The notes under the pieces were generated by a model, which was not told the DNA's origin, did not search any database, and saw nothing but the letters and a program-made list of their open reading frames with translations. Made by a program: the position numbers and the translations under genes. Positions 39,501 to 51,500 of a DNA stretch of 64,000 nt are shown piece by piece. Source of the DNA: Brugia malayi (taxonomy: Eukaryota; Nematoda; Chromadorea; Rhabditida; Onchocercidae); contig NW_025062479.1 in assembly GCF_000002995.4 (NCBI RefSeq), positions 12,973,721-13,037,720 of the forward strand, written 5' to 3'. How positions within the stretch are numbered: position 1 is the stretch's first letter; the number at the start of each line of letters is the position of its first letter.

Positions 39501-42500
39501 TAATTAAATTGTCGAATTGTTACTTTACATCTGTTATTTTCCATTAAATATTATTTGATTTACTTCTCAATATCCATTTTCATTCTTATTCCTCAATATT
39601 ACTCGTTATTTAAATTAACTTTTAAAATTTTGATGCTATCGTTGACGGACTATTACAAAAATGATCACCGTATTTCTCCTAAAGTAAAATTCACACTTAT
39701 ATTAATTTTTGATCGATTGAAGCATACTTTTCAAAGAATGTCACATTTTTGATGTGTATTACATACACTGATATTACATACACGGGTATACATTTGGGAA
39801 ATGACTTTAAAATATCTGATAAAACGAAAAAAAATGCTATCTCATTTGTTGCAACGAACAAAAAAGCGTGCACGTTCAGCTGACATTTGTAAGTAAAGTT
39901 TATGTTTTGTTATATAAAACTGGAATTTATATTAGCGACGATTTTCAAATATTTAATTAATTAATTAATTTTTTTTATAGCAAAAGAAAATAAAATTAGG
40001 TAAGAATATCAGTAGGAATAAAATTGCGATAGAATATTTCTTAAAAGAAAAAGCCATAGCTAATTACTAATTACTGGGAATTTAACTTGGATTTAATTTA
40101 AATAAAACAATGATTTTTATTATGCTATAAAGATTTATCATTTCCTTGTTCCGACTTTATTTTTAAAATCTTGAAAAAAATTATTGAAATGTTGTCACAA
40201 ACAAAATATTTCCTATTTTAATCAAACATTTAAATAAAATATTTCTTTTCATTTCTTTTTTCCATCACATTTAAATAATTATCTAATTACAGAAAGAAAG
40301 AAATGAAATATTTATCGTACCCTTCCATATTTAATTTATATCCTTACAAAAAAGTGAGTGGTCAAAATGATGGAAATAATTTTTAACATAAGATAAATTG
40401 GCATTGTCATCTAGCTGTCATGATATCATTGTTGTCATCATAATTATTATTTTCACCGTAATTTATCGTTATCGTCGTTATGCAATCGTTTAATTTTGAA
40501 AGATTAAGTAAGATTTTGATTCACTATAATTTTTTATTTCTTCTTTTTTCAATTTTAGTAGAATTTAAAACGATAAAGTGTCTAAATTCAATGTAATTAT
40601 GAAAATAAAAATAACAGTTTGTTAAAAAAGCAAATCTTACATTATCTTTATTTTTAATTTTAACTATTTCAAACTGTAAAGTTTTAAGCAAATATACCAT
40701 AACTTGAACAATAATTTAAATTAACTGTATCAAAATTGTATGTGAGCCTTACTAACTGTTAAATTATTAGCACTATTATAATTTGTTATAATTCATATTG
40801 TTTAAATAAATGAAAGTAAATGTAAGAATATTATCATAATTTTTCTGAATTAATAATATATTAGCGTGAAGTTTTACAATTAAAAGTAGCAAATTTAAAT
40901 TTCATGTAATAAGTATTATATGTGAGGAAAAATTAAACATATCTAACAATTAATTGAAAATTTCAGTGATAAAATTTTTAATAACAAAAATATTTAATAA
41001 CACACTGATTACTAAATTTTTTTCAGCGATAAGGCATAAAAATTTAATCACAAAATATGCATAGAATTGATTTATTTTGTGATAAGTAAATTTTAATTAC
41101 GTTAAGATTAATGAAGCAATTGTTATACGGCAAAAAAATGTGCATAATCTATCTTATTATCTCTTTATCGTTTCACTTATCAATCGCTTTTCCATTACTG
41201 TCAGTTTAATTCTAAATTTCATTCCGTTTAAAGAAAACGAAATTCGAACATATATTATATTAACCATGATTTTCCGATTTTCTCTTTCAATTTTCTAATA
41301 TACATATCAGAAAATTTTTTATTTTGTTTATTTAAGATATAAAATTTCTATTAAATCTAAAAAATTTCGTCTTAGAAAAAAAAAAATTTGTATTTGTGAT
41401 TTTTCATTAATGAATTCCGGGAAGTCTATGTCAATCACATATATAAGAATTTGAAATCCTTTTAATTATTATTTAAGCCGCTTTCTGTTCCCGTTTAAAA
41501 GTTTTTAACCTTTCGAATAAATTGTAAAATTAAAGCCTAAAGTCTTCCTCCTCCTTTTTTTATGTTACATCAAAAAATTTTAGGTGTGAAAGCTTCAATA
41601 TTGATAATTTTATAGGATAAGGATGATTTTCTCTGAAAGCGGAAATGATGTTCCGCCACCACTTGAGGCCCCTTATAATATCTAGCATTGCCAAATCCTT
41701 TTTAAAATGATTTATTAAAAAAAAAGCATTGCCCAAATTCTTATTGCATCCTACTTTTTCCTTTCTTTTTTTGCTTTCACAGATCTTTTCGTATCCTTTT
41801 TTCATCTTTTAAAGCATTCATTCGCATATTTTTGCTTAAATATAAAACGAAGTCTCAAAGCTCCCATACTTTATGACTTATTTGCTATTTGTTAGAGAAA
41901 TAAAAGAATTTTTTTTTTAGATAATTTTTAATTGTAAAATGACATTTAATAATTGTAAAATGCTCTTTTAAATTTATTAAGAATTTTGAGGAAGTTATAT
42001 TGTAAATTAATATCTTCAAATTATACAAGTAAATAAATACAATTATTGAATTATTCAATGAGATGAGAAAATTTCCACCAAATACTCAATTCATTTTTTC
42101 AATCTAATACTGTTTATTATCTTTTTTTGACAAGGTCTAAATTTTCATTAATTAAAACAGTATTTGGAGGCATATTATTAATTTTTTTATTATAGTAAAT
42201 GAAAATACTAATGGAAGAATTTTTTGTAGGTTTAAATTAAAATTTTATATGAAATTAGTTCCTGTACAAAACAAATTAATGAAACTAAGCATAATTTGTT
42301 TAAAAAAAACTACTATCAAAAACTTCTCATTGAATATTATTATTTAAAAATTCATTAAAAATTAAAAAAGAAAAGTTGATCGTAATTATCTATCATTTGA
42401 CAAAATGGATCGATTTAAAGTTAGCAATTTCATTTGAATGGCCTATCAATCAGTTTGTTTTTGATACAAATAATACTTTTGCTGTCGCCTTTTTTTCTTT

Positions 42501-45500
42501 CATTGTTTTTATTTCACCGATTTATTTCCTGGCCAAAACTATTTCAACCACTGTTTTCTCTTTGCTATCATGCCTTGCTTGAAACTGATAAATTAATGCA
42601 TAATTTACAATCTTCAAACTTCACTTCTTCCTCAGTCTTACTTCAATTCTTATGGGATTAAAGCTGTAAGCAATATTTTTGATGGCCAATATTTTCCGTT
42701 CCGTTTCGTTTCGTCTCATTCAAATTGTTTCCATTTCGGATAAAAGAAATAGTTGAAAAAAAAAAAGAAAAAAATCATCCCCGTTAGCTATTAATCGTGT
42801 AAGAATGTAATGTAACGTTTATTATATTACAATCCTTTTTCTTACTCATAAATTTCAATTTCAATTTATTTCATTCAATATTTTCGTTTCATTTTTTCTT
42901 TTTGTTTTGTTTTTTCCTAAAAAATAAAAAAAAAACAAATGATAAACTTCTCATTAAAACTTTTTTGCTGCTCATTTTCAGTTTTTTTTTTTTTTTTTTT
43001 TTGTTTCACACCAATAATTTCACAATTCTGGTTCCGTTTTTCTTTTTTTTGTTTTCTCATCATCGCATAATCTTCAAATATTAATTTCATTTTTTAAATT
43101 TGTCAAATAATAAATTTATGTTATCTCATTTTTTATATTTCTTAACTTCAAATTTATAACCGTTTATCTTAATATGATACAGGAAAATAGTCATGTTCTA
43201 CTGTTAAATAATTCCATCTATACTACTAATATGTTTCATTCATACTGTCTAGGATATGAACTTTGTCATCGATTGATGTCAAATAATAGCAAATTCTATA
43301 AATATTCACAAAAATTTACCATTATCATTTCATTTCAATTCACTCATCGGTTTATCAATAAAGCTTTCCTTTTTTTTTTTCATTTTTTATTTCCTATTCG
43401 TAGAATCAAATAATGCATCATTCATTTCAGATTCATAAATCATTTCCATTTCAACCTTTGAATATTTTCATTACAAAAATCTTATATGCAATCAAATGCA
43501 AAAAATCCTTTTTTACCATTTGTAAAAATGATTAATAAATCTTTTTTTTTCTTTTGCATCTATTTTTTCATTTTGCTTCTTTCTTTTTTCTTTCTTTAAC
43601 TTTTATTAATTTAAAATAATTATTATTTCGTACATTCTTTCTTGTCAGTAATAAGAAAACAATCAATTTGTATGAGTTGAAATGATATAATTTTCAGATA
43701 ATATGTATTCCCTTGACAACTAACATGATAACAACATTTCATTGATGGACTGATATTTTTTTGTAATAACGGTTATACTTTATTTTATTCCTTTCTTCTC
43801 GCATTTTTTCTTATTTTGGCTGATTTTCTGATGTCCTCATATTCTCAGTATTTTCTTATCACAATGTTTAAGTTCCTCTTTCTAAACAGTCTATCTTACT
43901 TGTCAAATCGCTGTCTTTCGTTCATTTATTTTGTGATAACGGTTATACTTTCATTCATTTTCTATTTTTCATGATTAAAAAGATAAAAGAACAAAATAAC
44001 TTATCAATGAAACAATTGAAAATAAAAAATTTTTTTTCAAAAAAAATTTCTTTGAAAAAAATGTTTTAATTTAGATCAAAATTTTCTTATGAATTTTTGA
44101 TACTTAAAAAATTTGTGATGAATTAAATATTATAGAAGAAGTATTTGCTATTATTAAAAATAATGATGAAAAAAAAAAAAAAAAAAAACTAAAAGTCGAT
44201 AGAATTAGATGAATAGCATTCATTATCAGCTTGTATCAATTCTTTTTCAAACAATTTTTGAAAAAAAAATACTTCTAAATAATATTTCATCTACCATTTT
44301 AGTTTTAAAAAGAACTAATTACCATAGTGCTTGAGAAATTTAAGGTAACAAAACAAATAAATGTAAGTAGGCATTTTGAATGGAAAATTGGAGAAAAATG
44401 TTGAAATAATTACTGATGACTTGTTGATGGTTAATAATAATTGCCATGTATCGGATACATGGCAATTATTTGTTCATACAAATTTTCTTTTTCTCTCTCT
44501 CTCTTTTTTAAGATCAGTTTTTAATGAAAAGTAAAATTAAATAAAAAAGGATGATTGTTTAGAAGAAAAAATATAATTGGAAAAAAATACTAATTGGTTG
44601 ATCGGAAAAAAATTACTGATTAGTTAATGCATAAAATTATTTGCATGTTATTTTTCAAAATTTTACTTTTTTTTGCAATCTTTTCATAACATAATTTTTT
44701 TCATCAATACTAACTCATTAGTTTTATTAATAAATTTGTTTTATAATGCTAAAAATTTTATCCAAAATATTTGTATTTTAATATTAGTATAAATCTTACT
44801 TCATTCCAATTTTTTTCTTTCCCTCTCTCTTTAATCAAATAATACATTACTCTTTTCCTTTCTCCATTTCTAACGAATTACAAATTTTTTACCATTTTTT
44901 TTTTTTAAATAGGACTCAATTAATTAATGAAATTTTAGAGAAAAAGGGGCTTTATTTATTTTCCAGCCAAAAAAAAAAAAATTATTAACCAAATTAAAAA
45001 AAGCATATTTCTTCGTTTCCTTTTGTTGATTTTTACTTTTTTTTTCTTCTCACTAAATTTTGTTCTGAAATCAGTTTGTAATATAATTTATCATCGGTTG
45101 CGGGAAGAGGAAGTATGCTATCTGGCTTACCTCGGATGTATAATTAATATATCTTGAAAATGCTTTCAAACATTTCTCGTTAGTACGAAAAAAGGTCAAA
45201 TTTTATTCGTCGTTCTTACGTAAGTGAAAAAATTTTCAAAAAATTTTCTTCCGTGATTCTATTTTTTTTTTTTTTAAAGTGGAAAAAAAATCGCGTGATT
45301 AGAAAAAATAAAAAGAAACTGTATCTTTATTTTGTTCACTATTCACTTATGTTCCCATCTATTTGCTTAATAAATGTAGTTAAGTTTTTATCGATTACTG
45401 TATTTATTTATTTTATTTCATTATTCAATCAGATGTGATCTAATTTTATGAAAACTCCATTATTTAAGTGTTAAATTTTTTCCTTTGGGATATTGATTAT

Positions 45501-48500
45501 TCATTCGACATTTTTTTTCACTTTCAATTTATTTCATATCAGCGATTTTCAAAAATGTTTTATCAAAAGAAGAAAATTAAGTAGCTGTTTGCACCATAGT
45601 TTCGTGCAAACTTTTTACAGTACTACAAAAGAACAAAATAAAAATAAATAAGTAAATGAAAGATTTCTTAAGTTTTTATTTATCTTAAGACTTTATAAAC
45701 ATCAATTTAAAGTATCCATTGGTTTCTGTTAATCAATTTTCCCAACTTTTTCCTATATTTATTTTGTTCCACTTCTTTTATGCCACGAATCAATCAATCA
45801 AATAATCAATAGTTTTTTATTTTTTCATTCTTGCAAATTCAATCAAAATCCAATTTTCCAAATTGAAGAACATATTGACTTAAAAAAAAGAAAAAATCAG
45901 AAAGAAATAGGATTATACGAAAGAAAAAAAAATTGCTTTTTTCTGTGCTGCAATATTTAATTTAAAATAGAAATATTCAATTCAAATTTTTTATCGTTTA
46001 AGAAAATTTGCAAGCGATTTGATTATAACATTTCGAATTTCCAATTCCAATTTGCGAATGTCCTTTTTCCATTTCTATAGAATATTTTTAGAATTGTTGA
46101 AGAAACCCCTTTTCTAAAATTGTTTTCTATTGAAATATCGACATTATTTTAATTCAAACATTTCATCTAATTTATTTCCACTCACTTTTGTTAATCAGTC
46201 ATGAAGTTGCAATATTTTCCATGAAATTTTTGAAATGGTTCTTTTACATTTATTCTTAAAATTGAAAGAATTTCTTGTTATATTAATATTTGGCTAGTTG
46301 ATCTTTTTTCTTCCTTTTATTTCCGTAATTTTATTTCCAATTTATCTCATTGTCTCGCTTTTCAATATATATATATATATATATATATATAAGCAATAAA
46401 ATTAATGAATCAATTCCTTCATTTCTGAAAATTTGATCTCTAAAAAAATTTTTTTTGGTGATTAAAGGGAAAGTTTAAAAAGGAAAAGTTTTCCACCCGT
46501 CAAAAATTTGCTATTGAACACAATTTTTTTTCTGGTTCGGGAGCAAATTTTAAATTTGAGTTATTTGGATCACAGTTATAGTTATTCTATCGTTTTTCAT
46601 TATCATTTCTTTGACAATACTTAAGTATAACTTATTTAGCTGATTGCTTTACTTCCTAATTTTTTACTTTTGAAAAATGAAATTTGTAACTTTATAGACA
46701 AAATTATGATTAGTTTAATTCATCGTTTTTCATCGAAAAAATGAAACATATAATTTTACGAAAGAAATGATGCTTACTTCATTTTTTGAGAAGTAAAATG
46801 CATAATTTTAAGAAACAAGTGGTATTGTTATTGCCAATTAACAACTAATTATCGTGATTATCGCTATCATAATTTTTACTGTTATCATCATTTTGTTTGT
46901 GTCGTCAATATTCCGGTGAAAATGAATGAAAAAAAAAAAACTGATTTATATGATTTATTCGACTAAATTGAATTACACTGAAATCACTAAGCTTTAAATT
47001 CTAAACAATTGAAATATGTTTATACAGAACATTATAAGGAACAAGAGTTGAAGATGGGAGGAGATGAAACTAAAAAAAAGGAAGCAAAAATATATTTATG
47101 CATCAGAATTCGAATTATATTTCAAGTTTAATTAACATATCACACATGAAAGTTATGTTGAACTGCACTTGTATGTATGATCAACAATTAGATTTTTGAT
47201 GATCAGATGATCATCGATCAGATAATCATCGATCTAGAAAATTCGCCAATTGCTTCTGATCAAATAACGTTCAGTTTTTTTTTTTTTTTTTTTTTCGCTT
47301 TTATGCTCTTTCAACTTATCCTTTCTTCCTTCTCTTTCATCATCCTTTAATATGAACATTGATTGACTGATTGATTGATTAGTAAATTGATTGATCTGAC
47401 TAATTGAATTATCTGTAAAAATATCTATAGGAATGCGTAGTACGGATTTTTTTACGAATTATTCTCAATATCTGAAATAGATAAGAAATGAAATTCATTT
47501 GTTCTATATTTATAAAAATATATGTATATATATGTCAAACAAAAAAACTTCAGCATAACTACAGCGTTCTTTTTAAGATTACTGTATTTTCAAAAATACT
47601 ACAAAAATTTATGGTAACAAATATTGCTAATTATCATTGCTATGATTTAATTTATCACATCTTTGCTTTCATATAGTTATCATTTCATTGTGATATTCCG
47701 TCATTATCGTACTTAATTCATATAATATTTCATCCTGACCGTTCAAACATACTTTTATTTATCCATTGCGAATTGCATTTTCGTTGAATTAATTTTGTTG
47801 TTATAAAATTGACTATTTTTACTACTAACATAGGTATTATTAGCATTGCTACCACTTCTTGGCATTCACCTGCTGAATTCATTTCATTCATCGCTGGTGC
47901 TGCTGGGAATTTTTTTCTCTTTTCTTGGTATAATTTTACTAATGGGTGTTTGGATTTTGAACATCCCACAGGAAATGGATAATCATATGAGAAGGTAAGC
48001 CATTACTTATTCCACTATTGTAACCTTATGAATTCATCAAGAAATAGTATTGGTACTTATTCTTTACAATACATTTGTAACTTCTGATATGCGTTTGTAA
48101 TGCAAATTATTGCGAGATGTTTATCAATTTTTATCGCTTATCTGAGTGAATTATATCACTCGTAAATTATTGACGTATGCTAAAATAAGAATGTAGTCAA
48201 GAAATAATAATTAAATAAATGAATTCTATGAATACTTCAGACTTTAACGCTTTAATGAGACGCAATATAATGGGAATTTCGGACTTTTTCAAAGTTCATT
48301 CGATCGAGTACTTTGTGCCTCGAGAAAGAAATATTGAAATTTAACAAAACGTTTACTTTCTTGAATATGTTTTCCATTTAAGCGTAAACAGCTTTCGTTT
48401 TTTACTTTCTGTCTTCTGTTTTCAAATTTCTAATAGTAAGAGCTTTAAATGAAAGTAATTTGATGCGTAAACCAATATATATTCTTTGGGATATTACAGA

Positions 48501-51500
48501 AAAGTAATGTGGTATATGTAGGCAGATATTTGTGAGGTATTATAAGGTAATAGAGAAAGATATAATAATGAAATAGCAGGTAATGTAGTCATGTATTAAA
48601 CAAAGAAGGAAATGAAAGAAACAAAAGGTACAAAGAAATAATTTAATTCAAAGATGACAATTGATCAATAACAAACATAAAAATAAGATAATCACTTATG
48701 GAAACATTAATTAAGATTTGTCATTGTTGATCTATTTGTAGGTAATATGACATTGAATTGAACCGAAAGGATAAAAGTACTTATGGTTAGAATGAAAGAT
48801 AGCTCTTTCTAAGCATGAAAGTCAAATAAAATAAAAAATCATTAAGCAAATTTAAGACATAATATTGTAGTAATGAATATACCACTTGATTAGAAGATAT
48901 CCAAATTTATAAAAAATTGGATATCTTTCTTCCTTTTTAGATGATTTACTGTAAATAACAAAAGGTATTGTGCTTGTTTGGATTTATAAAAATTTTATTG
49001 ACTTTAATTAATATATTAATTTAATGCTGATTAATTATAAAATAAAAAAGAAAGAACAAAAATGCAATAAGTTTCTATTGTTTTTTAGTCAAAATTCTCA
49101 ATTTTTGCTCTAATTGGAGCAAAGATAAATTTTTTCGAACAATCGAATGGTATTTAAAAAAAGAAAAATCATTTTTTTGTTTTGTTCAATTTTAACATAA
49201 GGTAAGTGATATAAATAATGGGTAAGCAATATATTTTATAGCCTTTTAATTTTAGCACCGTTTTCACATATTGCGAATTTTATTTATTATTTTATAGATG
49301 CATGCCTCAATTAGATTTCTTTTTGGAACTCTAAAATATTAGGATTGTTTTTTTTTTGTTTTATTTCATTCTATCTTCGCTGATCATATATGAAAACTCA
49401 TGAACGTCTTTTTCTTTTACCTTTGCTTCTACTTTTAAACGAATAAATTCATCATTAGTAAAAATGATAAGTATTTATTCCTCTACTTATTTGTTCCATA
49501 ACAGCAGATATGAATTCAAATTTCTTCAAATTAGATAATTTACGACAATTAGAAGAAATGGAAGATAGGCAATCTTTTCCAATAATAATATCAGAGGTGA
49601 ATAAATTAACTTGAAATAAATGATAATTAATCAGAATAATAAATATTTCAAATAAAAGAAATAATCGGAATAATAAAACGTTAAATCAAAGAAAGTATCT
49701 ATTGGACGCCATTTTATAACACAAAATGAATAAAAAAAAATTTTTCCTCTAAACTTAGTTACATTTTTCCAAACAAAATTATTGTGAAACAAGATGGTTC
49801 CATTATTTTTTGCCCGAAAAACAATTGTTAACAGCTGGTTAATTGCTGAAAAATTTTTAAATTAGAAAAGATTTATAACACTTAGAAAGAAAAGAAAAAA
49901 CTTCATTTTTAATTGCACGTTAATATATAATTCTTTACTTTTTACTGTTCTTATTAGTCTTATTAAAATTTATTATATATGTGATTTTGTTTGTTAAAAT
50001 TTCTACTAAAAATTTTCATATTATTTTATCTCTTTATTGAATCATTTATGGTAAACACTAACTTTTAATGACCAAATTAACTATAATATTTATTGGTTTT
50101 TTTTTTGTTTTGTTTTGTTATACATTGCAATGAATAAATTTCAAAAATGAAATTTGACACTTTGCTTAACAAAGTTGTTATTTAAGGACAAGTAATATCT
50201 ACTTAAAATTAATTTAGTGATTTTAAAGCATGATTTTAAGTAAGTGACATGTAAAATTCATATTCGCCTAAAGTTTTTTTTCAGTGAATGGTATAAAAGA
50301 ATATTAATAATAATATAAAATTAGCTATAATAAGAAACATAACCAAGAAAAAGATTTTGCGAGAATGAAAAGAAAAAAGAGAATATTCGTTTGAATGGTG
50401 CAATTAAATTAGATTAAAAATTCTTATGGTAATCATAATGATAAATAAGAATAAACTCTACTTTTATTTTTACTTACCCGTCATTATTGGAATTCATTTT
50501 TAAGGATAAAAAGAAGCAAAAACTAATCATTCAGCTTGCCATATTCGTACCACATCCAAAGTTAACCAATAGCTTTACTTTTCCTTTAAAATTTATTCTT
50601 CCTTTTCAAACAACTATTATGAATACCATTTTTTTTAAAATGTAAAAATTGGATAATAAACAAACTTAAAACAAAAAATTAAATTGGGGGGTTTTATTGC
50701 AAAAAAAAAAAAAAAAATTTCTAATTAATTTTGAAACTTTCAATAACAAAATGAAAGCTTTTCAAATTTATTTTTTTTAAAGTTATAAAGAAAATATGTC
50801 ACTAATTTAAAAAAAAAAAAAACTTTTTCTTTTGCATAAATTCATAATAAATATCAAATATAATTATTCTCTTTTCAGCGAATCATACAAATTTATACGC
50901 ATGGCGGATGATTTACACGATTTGGCACGCTACCTCAATGATATGCGAATATGTTTTATAGCACTAACAGTTATGGGATATATTGTATTGATATTATATG
51001 GAATTATCTTTTGTGTTAGGAGGAATCAGAGGCAACGTGGGGCTAATAATACTAATTCAAGGACAAGAGGGCGATGGGATTTTCAGGTAAAGGTAACACA
51101 TTTTTTTATTTCACTAGAATCCAATTGCAAACTGATTTTCTCAAAATAAAGGAATGATACTCATAGTGTCGTTGTGATGATTATACGGCAATGCTATACA
51201 GTAATCCGGTGCAATTACTGAATATGAATTGATTACAAATAATTAATTACAGTTAACTACATCCGTTCATTTGTACATATGTTTTATGTTTCTCGGAAAT
51301 ATTAAAAGCAGGAAAAATGAATAAATAGTAGTAAGAGTTATGATAGTTTATCCAACCATCCATTTATTTAAATTCATTCATCACATTCTAAAATCATTAT
51401 TTCACCGATAACATAGCCAAAAGAAAAAAAAAAAAAAAAAAAAAACATAAAATATCAAATTATTATTGCCACAACATTATTCAGTGATATTTCATATTAT

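Larger units (their letters stand above)
35566..47833. other. 12-kb intron of the membrane-protein gene
   Basis: AT-rich, with TAA arrays (36461-36575, 39290-39420), duplicated AT-rich units (37990-38160, 38508-38550), a candidate alternative first exon at 39801, a minus-strand frame at 41560, a palindrome at 44436 and a coding-like island near 45071-45202. Confidence 0.6.

Noticed and set aside
47730..47969. Minus-strand 79-codon frame resembling an N-myristoylated start (GCSKSKHP)
   Set aside because: Its first codon is GTG rather than ATG, and the same DNA on the plus strand is an exon with matching splice phases and membrane helices.
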